64,000 nt of DNA from Candidatus Hydrothermarchaeum profundi (lineage in GTDB: Archaea; Hydrothermarchaeota; Hydrothermarchaeia; Hydrothermarchaeales; Hydrothermarchaeaceae): the NCBI GenBank assembly GCA_002011125.2, contig MTMF02000009.1:1518989-1582988 (forward strand), written 5' to 3'. Positions 9,313 to 18,427 of the stretch are shown here, piece by piece. Position numbers and translations under genes: made by a program. Position 1 is the first letter of the stretch, and each line of letters starts with the position of its first letter. The notes beneath the pieces are model-generated. The model was given only the letters and a program-made list of their open reading frames with translations. It searched no databases and was not told the origin of the DNA.

Positions 9313-10341
9313 CTAGGGGTGTATCCCTATGTTTCCTAATCCTTCCCACTCTTTGTATCCCATCATTATATTCATGTTTTGAACTGCTTGCCCAGAGGCA
9401 CCTTTAACGAGGTTGTCTAGGGCTGAAACTATTATGAGCCTCTTCCTCTCTTTATCTACTTCAAAGCATCCTATGTCGCAATAGTTAGATCCTCTAACAG
9501 CGCTAAGTCTTGGTATTTCACCTGCGCTTAATATCCTTATGAAAGGCTCATCATCGTAGAATTCTTGGTAAAGGTTTCTAATGGTTTCACTGTCAATCTC
9601 TTTCCGTAGAAAGCAGTGTATTGTACTTGAGATCCCTCTAATTACAGGGACAAGATGAGGGACAAAAGATAACTTTACTCTTTCATTAAATACTCTCAGC
9701 TCCTGTTCCATCTCAGGTAGATGCCGATGGTATATAACATTGTAGGGTAAGACACTTTCAGCTGCATTGGGGAAATGGGTCTTCTCCTTTGGAGATGCTC
9801 CTGCTCCAGAAATGCCGCTTTTAGAGTCTACAGCAATCTTTTCTACATCGATTATATTTTCTTTTATTATAGGAGCTAAAGCTAATATTACGCTAGTCGG
9901 ATAACATCCAGGGTTTGCCACAAAAGAAGATGCCTTTATTTTGTTGCGGTAAAGTTCAGGAAGTCCATAAACTGCTTTTAGTTCGGGATGCTCATGTTTA
10001 ATGCCATAGTACCTCTCATATATTCTGACATCTCTAAATCTGAAATCACCGCTCAGGTCAACGAATTTCGTTTCTAACTTTAAAAGTACACTTGCTAGTT
10101 TCATTGAGAAGCCATGCGGTGTTGCTAAGAAGACAAAATCACATTTTCTAGCTACTTCCTCTGGACTAAGGTTCTCAAATTTTAGGTCAAGTATGTCTCT
10201 CAAGTGAGGATGAACCGTATAAACCTTTTCTGTTGAAGTTCTTGAAGTTGCACAGGTAATTTCGCATTTTCTATGTTTTGAAAGTATCCTTAAGAGTTCT
10301 CCACCCGTGTATCCGGTTGCGCCTATGATTCCGACTTTCAT
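9313..10341 (-). CDS. argC: N-acetyl-gamma-glutamyl-phosphate reductase (or LysY-type paralogue)
   Basis: 342 aa, normal length for ArgC. It reduces N-acetyl-gamma-glutamyl phosphate (or the LysW-linked aminoadipyl or glutamyl phosphate in LysY enzymes) with NADPH in arginine or lysine synthesis. The nucleotide-binding GATGYTGGELL is at 7-17, and the catalytic cysteine is C146 in VANPGCYPTS. The histidine-containing HFPNAAESVLPY segment and the C-terminal KGASGQAVQNMN motif are also present. No other arg or lys gene is in the window, so the exact substrate cannot be fixed. It lies between a 35-aa membrane ORF upstream (ATGA overlap) and a CBS protein downstream. Confidence 0.93.
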   Translation of the reverse strand: MKVGIIGATGYTGGELLRILSKHRKCEITCATSRTSTEKVYTVHPHLRDILDLKFENLSPEEVARKCDFVFLATPHGFSMKLASVLLKLETKFVDLSGDFRFRDVRIYERYYGIKHEHPELKAVYGLPELYRNKIKASSFVANPGCYPTSVILALAPIIKENIIDVEKIAVDSKSGISGAGASPKEKTHFPNAAESVLPYNVIYHRHLPEMEQELRVFNERVKLSFVPHLVPVIRGISSTIHCFLRKEIDSETIRNLYQEFYDDEPFIRILSAGEIPRLSAVRGSNYCDIGCFEVDKERKRLIIVSALDNLVKGASGQAVQNMNIMMGYKEWEGLGNIGIHP

Positions 10342-10445
10342 TTCACAGCCTTCTTCTTTGTGCTATTTAAGCGAGGTACTACCTTGAACAAAATTATTAC
10401 GACAAGGAGAATAACGAGAACCTCCTTTAGGCCGAATAATACCAT
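10338..10445 (-). CDS. 35-aa single-helix membrane protein, coupled to argC
   Basis: A 36-codon frame starts at ATG 10445, with AAGGTG five bases upstream, and its TGA overlaps the argC ATG (ATGA). The protein begins MVLFGLKEVLVILLVV and is one hydrophobic helix followed by a basic tail (RLNSTKKKAVK). Its outline (short N-terminus with FGLKE, one helix, a proline at the helix end, basic C-terminus) recalls TatA/TatE, but it lacks the FG hinge after the helix and the amphipathic helix, so I do not call it TatA. It may be a real small protein or a translational leader for argC. Confidence 0.5.
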   Translation of the reverse strand: MVLFGLKEVLVILLVVIILFKVVPRLNSTKKKAVK

Positions 10446-10497
10446 TTTTACACCTTGCAAAGTTATTTAATCTGAAAGATATAAAAAAACCTTTGGG

Positions 10498-11817
10498 ATG
10501 CTAGGAAAGCTGAAAGATATCGTAGGCAAGGAGAATTTCTCTGCCTCAAAAGAAGATTTAATTTCTTATTCCAAAGATTTTTCGCATTATGAGGTACTCC
10601 CATTAGCGATAGTAAGACCGAAAAACGCCGAACAAGTTATCAAGATTGTTAAGTTTGCAAGGGATAATAGACTCTCGCTTATCCCTAGGGGTGCAGGCAC
10701 TAATACATGTGGGCAGACTGTAGGTAGTGGGATAATTATTGATATGACGCAGATGAACAAAATATTAGAAATTAATGAAAAGGATTTTTACTGCATAGTA
10801 CAACCTGGTGTGGTATTAGATGAACTCAATCGAGAGCTTCGGTTTAAGGGACTATTTTTTCCACCTGATCCTGCAAGTTCTAAAGCATGTACAATAGGCG
10901 GCATGGTAGCTAATAATTCTTCAGGACTTCATGCAGTTAAGTACGGCGTAACTAAGGACTATGTTTTGTCATTAAAGGTTGTTTTGCCTAATGGTGAGAT
11001 GATTAAGACAGGCTCCCTTGCTTCCAAATCTTCGTCGGGGTATAACTTAACCCGACTCCTTGTAGGAAGTGAGGGAACTTTAGGTATTTTTACCGAGATA
11101 GCTCTTCGAATACTTCCCCTGCCAGAAAGCTCTCGAACGCTCGTATTCGGTTTACATAGCGTAGAACAAGCGGAACCTCTAGTACAAGAAATTTTAAGAG
11201 AATCGAGTCCTGCCGCATTAGAAATTATGGACGAGATATGCGTCTTTTCTCTGAGAAAAAGATATAATCTAGACTTTTCTCGTGAGGTATTGCTTGCGGT
11301 AGAGTTTCAAGGCAGTACTGAAGAAGTTGAGAGAGGGATAAATTCGATAGAAAAACTTGGAAGCACTATAGAAATGCGTGAAGACATCTGGGAATATAGG
11401 AAAAAACTCGTACCGGCGCTTATGAATTATAGGAAGGGAGCCATCCCTTATGCGGTTACTGAGGATATAGGGGTTCCTATATCCATGGTAGTTGAAGCTA
11501 TACTAAAAATCAAAACAATATATAGAGAAGCTGGATTTGAAGTAGCTGTTTATGGTCATTGCGGTGATGGAAATCTTCATATGCGGGTTTTTTCAGATGA
11601 GAATGCGTTTCAAGAGCTTATTGAGATTTCAGGGAAAGTTTATGACTATGTTTTGAGTATAGGAGGCACGATAACAGCTGAACATGGAGTTGGGATGCTG
11701 AGAAGCGGATATTTAATAAAGGAACATGGCAAAGCTTATGGATTGATGAAAAAAATCAAGAAAGCAATAGATCCAGATAGCATTATGAACCCTGGGAAAA
11801 TCTTAGAGGAGGTATGA
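10498..11817 (+). CDS. FAD-linked oxidase, glycolate oxidase GlcD / D-lactate dehydrogenase family
   Basis: 439 aa. The FAD-binding type 4 domain is at about 30-215, with the PRGAGTNTCGQ flavin loop and GLHAVKYGVTKDYV. The C-terminal FAD-oxidase domain (about 220-435) carries HCGDGNLHMRV and GGTITAEHGVGMLR, both hallmarks of the GlcD/DLD family that oxidises 2-hydroxy acids. No Fe-S partner (GlcF) lies beside it. The gene is followed one base later by a class V aminotransferase, so a product such as glyoxylate or pyruvate could be transaminated directly. The substrate (glycolate, D-lactate or another 2-hydroxy acid) cannot be read from the sequence. A TATA-like TTATTTAAT lies about 30 nt upstream, so the mRNA may be leaderless. 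Confidence 0.88.
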   Translation: MLGKLKDIVGKENFSASKEDLISYSKDFSHYEVLPLAIVRPKNAEQVIKIVKFARDNRLSLIPRGAGTNTCGQTVGSGIIIDMTQMNKILEINEKDFYCIVQPGVVLDELNRELRFKGLFFPPDPASSKACTIGGMVANNSSGLHAVKYGVTKDYVLSLKVVLPNGEMIKTGSLASKSSSGYNLTRLLVGSEGTLGIFTEIALRILPLPESSRTLVFGLHSVEQAEPLVQEILRESSPAALEIMDEICVFSLRKRYNLDFSREVLLAVEFQGSTEEVERGINSIEKLGSTIEMREDIWEYRKKLVPALMNYRKGAIPYAVTEDIGVPISMVVEAILKIKTIYREAGFEVAVYGHCGDGNLHMRVFSDENAFQELIEISGKVYDYVLSIGGTITAEHGVGMLRSGYLIKEHGKAYGLMKKIKKAIDPDSIMNPGKILEEV

Positions 11818-11818
11818 G

Positions 11819-12964
11819 ATGGTCAAGCAGAAGCTTATGATACCGGGACCTGTGAGTCTTACGCCTGAGGTACTTCAGGAAATGGCACGTCCCTTAATAG
11901 GGCATAGAACCCCAGATTTTGAAGAAATTTTAATCAAATGCTGGGACAACATGAAAGAGATAATGCGTACAAAAAATGATATAATACTTATAACCGGGTC
12001 AGGTACCGCCGGCATGGATGCCGCCATAGCTAGTACTATTGAGGAAGGAGATGAATGTGTATGTATAATGGGCGGCAAGTTTGGAGAGCGGATGGCAGAT
12101 ATTGTAAGAAGTTATGGCGGTATTCCAAGAGAGGTTAAAGTTGATTGGGGGAAAGGGGTTGACCCGGACGATGTCGAAAGAGTGGTGGAAGAGAGTGACG
12201 CAAAGGCGATAACCCTTACTCATAATGAGACCTCAACCGGAGTTATACATGATGCGAAGGCTATTGGAGAGATTGCACAGAAGCATGGGCTTCTCTTCAT
12301 AATGGATGGGATTACTTCGGTTGGCGGCGATTTAGTTGAGGTTGATAGGTGGGGAGTTGATATTTGTATCGTCGGCTCGCAGAAATGCCTTGCAGCACCC
12401 CCGGGTTTGGCTATGTTAAGCGTTAGTGAAGATGCCTGGGGAGTAATATCTAATAATAACACCAGAAATTTTTATCTTAATCTCGCTTCTTACAAAAAAT
12501 CACTTAAGAAGAATACGACTCCCTTCACCCCCTCAGTTAGTCTTGTATATGGGTTGTCTAAGGCATTAGATGCGGTTTTAAAAGAGGGCATGGAAAATAG
12601 AATACAGAGGCATAGAACTTTAGCTAAGGCCACAAGAGAAGCTGTTAAGGCGATGAACTTAGAGCTTTTCGCAGATGAAAAGGTTGCATCTAACACTGTT
12701 ACTTCTATACGGATACCAGAGAAGTTAACTGATGAGGATGTCAGAGGAAGAATGAAAAGAGAATTCGGAATTCTTCTCGCTGGAGGTCAAGCACAGGTTA
12801 AAGGAAAAATTTTCCGCATTGGACATATGGGTAACGTTGATTATTTGGATTTGTTGACAGTACTTTCGGCACTAGAGATAGTCCTAAAGAAATCCGGTCA
12901 TGGATTAGTGTTAGGTGAGGGAGTTAGCGCTGCCCAGGAGATAATTTCTAATGAAATCGGTTGA
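11819..12964 (+). CDS. Class V aminotransferase (alanine/serine-glyoxylate or pyruvate type)
   Basis: 381 aa, PLP-dependent. The N-terminus KLMIPGPVSLTPEVL and GHRTPDFEEI are typical of the alanine-glyoxylate aminotransferase family. Also typical are GSGTAGMDAA, the D-G-I-T-S-V-G-G cofactor segment (about 162-169) and the lysine of GSQKCLAAPPG (about 184-194), which binds PLP. GAGGAGGT stands upstream of the start, inside the end of the FAD oxidase gene. The two genes may convert glycolate to glycine, or lactate to alanine; this is inference from neighbours. In other archaea the same fold is used for phosphoserine or broad substrates, so the amino donor is uncertain. Confidence 0.88.
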   Translation: MVKQKLMIPGPVSLTPEVLQEMARPLIGHRTPDFEEILIKCWDNMKEIMRTKNDIILITGSGTAGMDAAIASTIEEGDECVCIMGGKFGERMADIVRSYGGIPREVKVDWGKGVDPDDVERVVEESDAKAITLTHNETSTGVIHDAKAIGEIAQKHGLLFIMDGITSVGGDLVEVDRWGVDICIVGSQKCLAAPPGLAMLSVSEDAWGVISNNNTRNFYLNLASYKKSLKKNTTPFTPSVSLVYGLSKALDAVLKEGMENRIQRHRTLAKATREAVKAMNLELFADEKVASNTVTSIRIPEKLTDEDVRGRMKREFGILLAGGQAQVKGKIFRIGHMGNVDYLDLLTVLSALEIVLKKSGHGLVLGEGVSAAQEIISNEIG

Positions 12965-15128
12965 GATAACTGAAAAGAATCTTGAAGAGAAGTTTAGGAC
13001 TTTGGCTGAGGAGTCTCCGAACATGATTTTTATTAACCAGGGGGGCAGGGTGGTTTATGCTAATAGGATGTGTGAGGAGGTGATGGGTTATTCGAGGGAG
13101 GAGTTTTATTCTCCAGGCTTTGATTTTCTTTCGCTTATTGCCCCGGAGTCTCGTGACCTGGTAGTTGAGAATTTCCAGAGGCATATGCGGGGCGAGGAGG
13201 TCCCTCCCTACGAGTACACGCTTTTAACGAAGGACGGTAGAAGGATCATTGCGATTCATACTACGAAGCTGATAGAATATGGAGGTGAAAAGGCTATTCT
13301 CGGGATCATAACGGACATAACTGAACGCAAACAAATGGAAGATAAACTGAGAAAGTTGTCTGTAGCTGTTGAAGCTTCTATGGAGGGAATTGCTATCCTT
13401 AATAACAAGGGGGAATATATTTTTTTGAACGATGCTCATGCTAAAATCTATGGATACGAGAGTCCTAAGGAACTGATAGGAAAGACATGGCGGATTTTAT
13501 ACGATGAGAACGAACTTCGCAGGTTCGATAGAGAGATTATGCCTAGGCTCCTTAAGGAAAGGAGATACAGAGGCGAAGCTATTGGAAAAAAGAAGGATGG
13601 AAGTAGATTCTTTCAGGAACTCTCTCTAACTGTTCTGGAGGATGGAGGATTCATATGTATTGTTCATGATATAACTGATAAGAAGAGAGCGGAGGAGCTG
13701 TTAAAAAAATCTGAGAAAGAATATCGTGACCTAGTTGATAATGCTCCTATAGGAGTTTATAAAACAACGTTAGATGGTGAAATTTTATATGCAAATAGGT
13801 CCTTAGCTGAGATGCTCGGTTATAATTCTGTTGAAGATCTGCCTCGTAAGGTTGAGAAGGGATGCACAAACTCTGTAAAATGGTTGTCACTAATCGACCA
13901 ACTTAGGAAATCTGGACGTATTGATATGGCAGAGCTGGAATTAGTAAGGAAAGATGGAAAAACTATAACCGCGCTTTTTAGCGCAACTCTGAGTGGTTCT
14001 GTTCTTTCAGGCATGATAATGGATATAACCGAGAAGAAGAAGCTAGAACAGGAAATCAGAGATATTTTAAATGCTGCACCAGACGTGATACATGTGATTT
14101 CTCCAGAGATGAAGATCACTCATAAGAACGCAATGAGTCAGAGAGTCTTTCCCCAGATTAAGGTAGGCGATTACTGTTACTCAGTCAAAGGCAGGAACTA
14201 TATATGTGATGGCTGTGGAGTTAAGAAAGTTTTTGAAGATGGAAGAATGCATGAGCATGAGTCTATTTTTAAATTGAGTAGCGGTAAAGAGGTTATTATG
14301 CATTCCACTAGTGCGCCTGTCTTTGATGATAAAGGCGAAATAGTGGCTGCTGTAGAAATCCTTAGAGATATTACCGGCAGAAAAAAAGCTGAAGAGAATC
14401 TAAAAATAGCTTATGAAGAGCTCAAAGAATTGGATAAACTTAAGGACGATTTTCTTGGCACGGTTTCTCATGAGCTTCGCACTCCCCTTACATCCATAAT
14501 AGGTTCTTTGGATATACTAAAAGATGACTGTAAGAAAATCTTGAAAAAAGACCAGATGGAATTGCTAGAAATAGCCCTACGGGAATCTGAACGGCTTGAT
14601 TCTCTAATCAGTGATTTATTGGAAATGGTCAGAACGGAAAATAAGCTTACTAGGATGGCTAAAATGAAAATATCTACTAATGAGCTTTTGGAAAGTGCTG
14701 TCGAAGGAGTAAGAATGCAGGCAAATAAGAAGAAAATCAAGCTCCATGTAAGTATCGAAAAGGGATTACCCCAGATTATAGGGGATATCGATCAACTAAA
14801 GAGGGCTATTATTAATCTGCTTACAAACGCTATCAAGTTTAATAAGATCGGAGGGGAAGTTGTATTAGATGCAAGATCAACCGGCTCTAACCTAATTATT
14901 AGCGTTTCCGACACAGGGATCGGCATACCTAAAGGAGAACTCGATAAAATATTTGAGAAGTTTTATAGGGTAGAAACGGGTACAACTAGGTTACATGGTG
15001 GAACTGGTCTGGGATTAGCTATTGTTAAAAAAATTATACATGCCCATGGAGGAGAAATTAAGGTTGAAAGTAAATTAGGTGCAGGAAGTAAATTTACCAT
15101 AATTTTACCTTTGGAGGATAAAAAATGA
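12951..15128 (+). CDS. Multi-PAS cytoplasmic sensor histidine kinase
   Basis: 725 aa, no transmembrane helix. Four PAS domains are visible at about 12-130 (ESPNMIFINQGGRVVYANR), 133-255, 258-372 and 373-487. The fourth has a cysteine cluster (YCYSVK, YICDGCGVKK) like PAS domains that may carry a metal or redox group. The HisKA dimerisation helix has its phospho-histidine near residue 507 (TVSHELRTPL), and the ATPase domain fills about 605-722 with N-box and GTGLGLAIVKK. The start overlaps the aminotransferase end by 14 nt, and the stop overlaps the response regulator (ATGA), its likely partner. The first PAS domain is much richer in G+C than the rest. Confidence 0.9.
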   Translation: MKSVEITEKNLEEKFRTLAEESPNMIFINQGGRVVYANRMCEEVMGYSREEFYSPGFDFLSLIAPESRDLVVENFQRHMRGEEVPPYEYTLLTKDGRRIIAIHTTKLIEYGGEKAILGIITDITERKQMEDKLRKLSVAVEASMEGIAILNNKGEYIFLNDAHAKIYGYESPKELIGKTWRILYDENELRRFDREIMPRLLKERRYRGEAIGKKKDGSRFFQELSLTVLEDGGFICIVHDITDKKRAEELLKKSEKEYRDLVDNAPIGVYKTTLDGEILYANRSLAEMLGYNSVEDLPRKVEKGCTNSVKWLSLIDQLRKSGRIDMAELELVRKDGKTITALFSATLSGSVLSGMIMDITEKKKLEQEIRDILNAAPDVIHVISPEMKITHKNAMSQRVFPQIKVGDYCYSVKGRNYICDGCGVKKVFEDGRMHEHESIFKLSSGKEVIMHSTSAPVFDDKGEIVAAVEILRDITGRKKAEENLKIAYEELKELDKLKDDFLGTVSHELRTPLTSIIGSLDILKDDCKKILKKDQMELLEIALRESERLDSLISDLLEMVRTENKLTRMAKMKISTNELLESAVEGVRMQANKKKIKLHVSIEKGLPQIIGDIDQLKRAIINLLTNAIKFNKIGGEVVLDARSTGSNLIISVSDTGIGIPKGELDKIFEKFYRVETGTTRLHGGTGLGLAIVKKIIHAHGGEIKVESKLGAGSKFTIILPLEDKK

Positions 15129-15511
15129 GTAAGATAATGGTAGTAGATGATGAAGAAAATATAGTAAAAATAGTTAAGACGATGTTAGAGAGCGCAGGAC
15201 ATGATGTGATTACTGCTAATAGTGGAAGAGAGTGTCTAGAAATATTAAAACATGAGAAGCCGGATCTCATCTTGATGGACGTGATGATGCCAGGCATGGA
15301 TGGATGGGAAACCTGCCGAAAGATAAAAGAAAATTCAGAGACAAAAGATATTATTGTATCCATGCTCACTGTAAAATCTGAGGATGAAGATAAGGTAAAG
15401 AGTTTCGATGAAGCTATAGCCGATTGGCATATCTCCAAGCCAATTAGAAAGGAAAGGCTTGTCCAGACAGTTGAATGGCTTCTGAAAAGGCCTTTTAAGC
15501 GGGAAGAATAA
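15125..15511 (+). CDS. Single-domain response regulator
   Basis: 128 aa, receiver domain only. VVDDEE gives the acidic pocket, DLILMDVMMPGMDG the phospho-aspartate (about D53), MLTVKSE the threonine site and ISKPI the conserved lysine. It starts inside the stop of the multi-PAS kinase and probably accepts phosphate from it. With no output domain, signalling must go through protein contact. A 41-nt stretch around the phosphorylation site (15257-15297) is identical to the regulator gene at 33967-34359. Confidence 0.92.
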   Translation: MSKIMVVDDEENIVKIVKTMLESAGHDVITANSGRECLEILKHEKPDLILMDVMMPGMDGWETCRKIKENSETKDIIVSMLTVKSEDEDKVKSFDEAIADWHISKPIRKERLVQTVEWLLKRPFKREE

Positions 15512-15548
15512 ACTCCAGAGAAGTTTGCTAGTTTCTCTTTAATATATA

Positions 15549-16757
15549 ATGAGACTTTTTATTATACTCTTTCTAATAATATCGCCTACTCTAGCTTATG
15601 CCTACGAAGTGGATGATATAATAACTTTTGCCGCTCCTGATTCAAGCTATTCTGCTTTAATTGAGCTTATTGATAATGCGAGTAGTATCTACATTAACGG
15701 ATATACTTTCGAGAGCACTTACCTATCGGAAAAGCTGATAGGCAAGGAGAAAGATGGAAGTGAGGTGATAATTATCTTAGAAGGCTCTCCAGTGGGGGGT
15801 TTATCCATTAATGAAAAGAATTTGTTAGAGGAGATGTCATCTTCAGGCGTTGCGCTCTTTTTTAACAGGGCCCTCAACATTAGCTTTAATCACGCTAAAT
15901 ATATAATAGCTGATAATAACACCGTTCTCATAACTACTGAGAATTTCGGCGAAACAGGATTTCCACGAGACGGTTCTCATGGAAATAGAGGGCTAGGGGT
16001 AATACTAGCTGACCGTAATTTAGCTATGTTTTTTGTAGAATTATTTTTTAGAGACCTTAATATGAGCAAAAGAATTACTGAGCTTTCTGGTTTTAAATCC
16101 GCCGAGTTTACGGTGAAAAAGAATTATAAGGCTGAATTCTCTACAGAACGCTACCATGGAAGATATACTGCTATACCGGTTGTTGCACCCGAAGACGCTG
16201 TAGAAGGCATAATACGGCTTATAGAATCAGCTAATGAGTCTGTATATATAGAGCAGATGTACATTTACAGGTTCTGGGGCTCTAAAAGGGAAGGATACCG
16301 CCCAAATAAGTTCTTAGAAGCTTCTATTGACGCGGCTAGGAAGGGGTGCGTGGTTAAAATTCTTATGGACTCCACCTGGTATAACATTTTAGAAGATGAC
16401 CCTCAGAGTAATCTCAAGACAGCCAAGTATGTAAACTCCTTGGCTAAAAGGGAGGGTTTAGATATTGAGGCTAGGCTAATAGACCTAGATAAGGCAGGCT
16501 TCGAGAAGCTTCACGCTAAAAGCGTGATAGTAGACGGTAAGATAGCTCTCATTTCAAGTATAAATTGGAATGAGCATTCACCGACGAAAAATAGAGAGGT
16601 TGGAATCATAATAAATGGAGAGCCTGTAGAGTTTTATAGAAGGGTATTCCTCTCAGACTGGGCTGTATCACAAGATAAAAAGTCTCCCAAACCGGTTCTA
16701 TTGATAATGGGGGTAATTTCTATAATAATTCTGATCGCCTGGTGGGAAAAGAAGTAG
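15549..16757 (+). CDS. Exported phospholipase D-superfamily protein with C-terminal anchor
   Basis: 402 aa. The signal peptide is MRLFIILFLIISPTLAYA. Two PLD half-sites are present: HAKYIIAD (about residue 115, H-x-K-x4-D) with a following NFGETGF, and HAKSVIVDG (about 321) with SINWNEHS. Both halves hold the catalytic H and K, so the enzyme should be active outside the membrane on phosphodiesters (lipid, polymer or nucleic acid; not decidable). A C-terminal helix (PVLLIMGVISIIILIAWW) anchors it. It follows the kinase/regulator pair by 37 nt with a TATA-like TTTAATATATAAT just before the ATG. A link to the signalling genes is possible but unproven. Confidence 0.85.
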   Translation: MRLFIILFLIISPTLAYAYEVDDIITFAAPDSSYSALIELIDNASSIYINGYTFESTYLSEKLIGKEKDGSEVIIILEGSPVGGLSINEKNLLEEMSSSGVALFFNRALNISFNHAKYIIADNNTVLITTENFGETGFPRDGSHGNRGLGVILADRNLAMFFVELFFRDLNMSKRITELSGFKSAEFTVKKNYKAEFSTERYHGRYTAIPVVAPEDAVEGIIRLIESANESVYIEQMYIYRFWGSKREGYRPNKFLEASIDAARKGCVVKILMDSTWYNILEDDPQSNLKTAKYVNSLAKREGLDIEARLIDLDKAGFEKLHAKSVIVDGKIALISSINWNEHSPTKNREVGIIINGEPVEFYRRVFLSDWAVSQDKKSPKPVLLIMGVISIIILIAWWEKK

Positions 16758-16767
16758 TATAAAAAAA

Positions 16768-18003
16768 TTAGAGTATCTGAGGGGATTTCCTACGTACAAC
16801 ACCGCGTATTCCATCACTATGTCTTCTGTTCTGCCAATTAGCTTTAGCTATTTCGAATCCCTCAAACAATCTCTTAAGATGTTCCTCCCAAGAATAACTC
16901 TCGATCTTTAATCTTGCGTTTCTACAGAGCTTTTCCCTGTATTCATCGTCTTGGAGCACCTTTACTATTTTTTCAGCGAGCTCATGATAATCCTTATTAT
17001 TTTCTAAGAATATGCAATTTTCCCCTTCTTTATAATATGTTAAATCGGATTCAGGCTCTGCTGGAACTATCACAGGCAACGCTGACGCCATAGCCTCCAT
17101 CACGACAAAAGCTTGAGATTCATGGAAGGACGGAAACACAAAAACATCTGCCATTGAATAATAGCTCGGAGTGTCTTCCCACTCTACCCATCCCGTAAAT
17201 ATGCAATGACTCTGAATCGCTAACCTCGTAGCTAACTTCTTATATTCCTCGAGCTTTGACCCTCCTCCTGCAAACACAAAATAGACCTCCCCAATTTGCC
17301 TAATAACTTCAGGAGCCGCTTTTATCACGGTTTCCACATTCTTTTCATGCGACATCCTACCTAAATTAAGAACAACTTTAGCATCTTTTCCTATCCCCAA
17401 AGTTTCCCTGAACGAATTATCTTTATTCGGAGAGAATTTTAATGTATCCACAGCGAAGGGAGCATATATTATTTTGTCATTTGGAATATTTATCCTTGTC
17501 AACTTTTCACGAAATTTTCGAGTGGCTACGAATATTATACTCGAGCATTTATAGTGCCTCTTAACAACTTCATCTACAAATCTCTTAAATTTCTGCTCCG
17601 GCAGTAGACGTTTACCATCTAGCTTGAATGCATTAGAGAGCATGACACTTTCATCGTGGTGGCAAAATAAGCTGATGGGTTTTCCCATTAGATAAGCTAA
17701 ACTCAGGCTAGCTGAACCTAAGGGGGCCAAGTCATTTATAAAGACTATATCGGCTTTTTTAATATGTTTAGCGAGCTTCAGGCTTGGTATAGCGGGATAA
17801 TAATTTGCTACTTCTATCGGTATGCACGGGGTAAGAACGACCTCAATACCCTCAACTAATGGTTCAACTCTCTCTGTGAATCGAGGAGCTATTAAAGTGA
17901 TATCATACTTATCTCTAAGGAGAGGAAGGATGCTCCTGAGATATGTTAAAACTCCATCTTTCTTTGGCGGATATGTATCAGCTACTACTACTAGCTTTTC
18001 CAT
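16768..18003 (-). CDS. GT4-family glycosyltransferase
   Basis: 411 aa from ATG 18003; a TTG at 18012 would add three residues. The GT-B fold is evident. The N-terminal domain begins VVVADTYPPKKDGVLTYL. The C-terminal donor-binding domain has NLGRMSHEKNVETVIKAA (about 215-232) and the E-x7-E motif in FHESQAFVVMEAM (about 295-307). Such enzymes transfer sugars from nucleotide donors to lipids or glycans at the cytoplasmic face. It follows a CBS-domain gene by about 10 nt, probably in one transcript. Acceptor and sugar cannot be told. Confidence 0.9.
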   Translation of the reverse strand: MEKLVVVADTYPPKKDGVLTYLRSILPLLRDKYDITLIAPRFTERVEPLVEGIEVVLTPCIPIEVANYYPAIPSLKLAKHIKKADIVFINDLAPLGSASLSLAYLMGKPISLFCHHDESVMLSNAFKLDGKRLLPEQKFKRFVDEVVKRHYKCSSIIFVATRKFREKLTRINIPNDKIIYAPFAVDTLKFSPNKDNSFRETLGIGKDAKVVLNLGRMSHEKNVETVIKAAPEVIRQIGEVYFVFAGGGSKLEEYKKLATRLAIQSHCIFTGWVEWEDTPSYYSMADVFVFPSFHESQAFVVMEAMASALPVIVPAEPESDLTYYKEGENCIFLENNKDYHELAEKIVKVLQDDEYREKLCRNARLKIESYSWEEHLKRLFEGFEIAKANWQNRRHSDGIRGVVRRKSPQIL

Positions 18004-18013
18004 GTAAATCAAC

Positions 18014-18388
18014 TCATATAAGGTCTGTTAAACTACTTATTATGCTACTTTGAGTTATCAACCCTACCATCTTTTTACCCCTCACCACAGGAATTCTTTG
18101 ATATCCGGTTTCCACCATTAATTTCATAACCTCTTTCAATGGAGTATCTTCCTCAACTGTCATAATTTTCCTCGCCATTATCTCCTCTACTCTCAGATTC
18201 ATTGCATCATTACCTACGAGTATTATATCTCGATGCGTTATTATTCCCTTAAGTTCATCCTCCTCAACAACAGGCAAACCACCTATTCCTTGTCTCGTCA
18301 TTACAAGCTTAGCGAATGCTACGATGTCGGTAGGTTTTATGGTAACTACCTCTTTTAGCATTACATCTTTTGCCTTTAGTTTAATCAT
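18014..18388 (-). CDS. Two-CBS-domain protein
   Basis: 124 aa, essentially two CBS domains: about 5-58 (KAKDVMLKEVVTIKPTDIV to HRDIILVG) and about 65-122 (RVEEIMARKIMTVEEDTP to QSSIISSL). There is no other domain. It is divergent from thiC with 39 nt between the starts, and this spacer (ATATAAAATAA) probably holds TATA boxes for both, so a thiamine or nucleotide-related link is possible. There is no Shine-Dalgarno sequence, which fits a leaderless message. It heads the operon with the glycosyltransferase. Confidence 0.88.
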   Translation of the reverse strand: MIKLKAKDVMLKEVVTIKPTDIVAFAKLVMTRQGIGGLPVVEEDELKGIITHRDIILVGNDAMNLRVEEIMARKIMTVEEDTPLKEVMKLMVETGYQRIPVVRGKKMVGLITQSSIISSLTDLI

Positions 18389-18427
18389 AGTTATAAATAC
18401 TCAAGTTAATATAAAATAATTATCAGG

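Noticed and set aside
10338-10445. TatA
   Set aside because: Only general outline matches; the hinge FG after the helix and amphipathic helix are missing.
18389-18427. TPP riboswitch before thiC
   Set aside because: The intergenic space is only 39 nt and shows no conserved TPP-aptamer elements.
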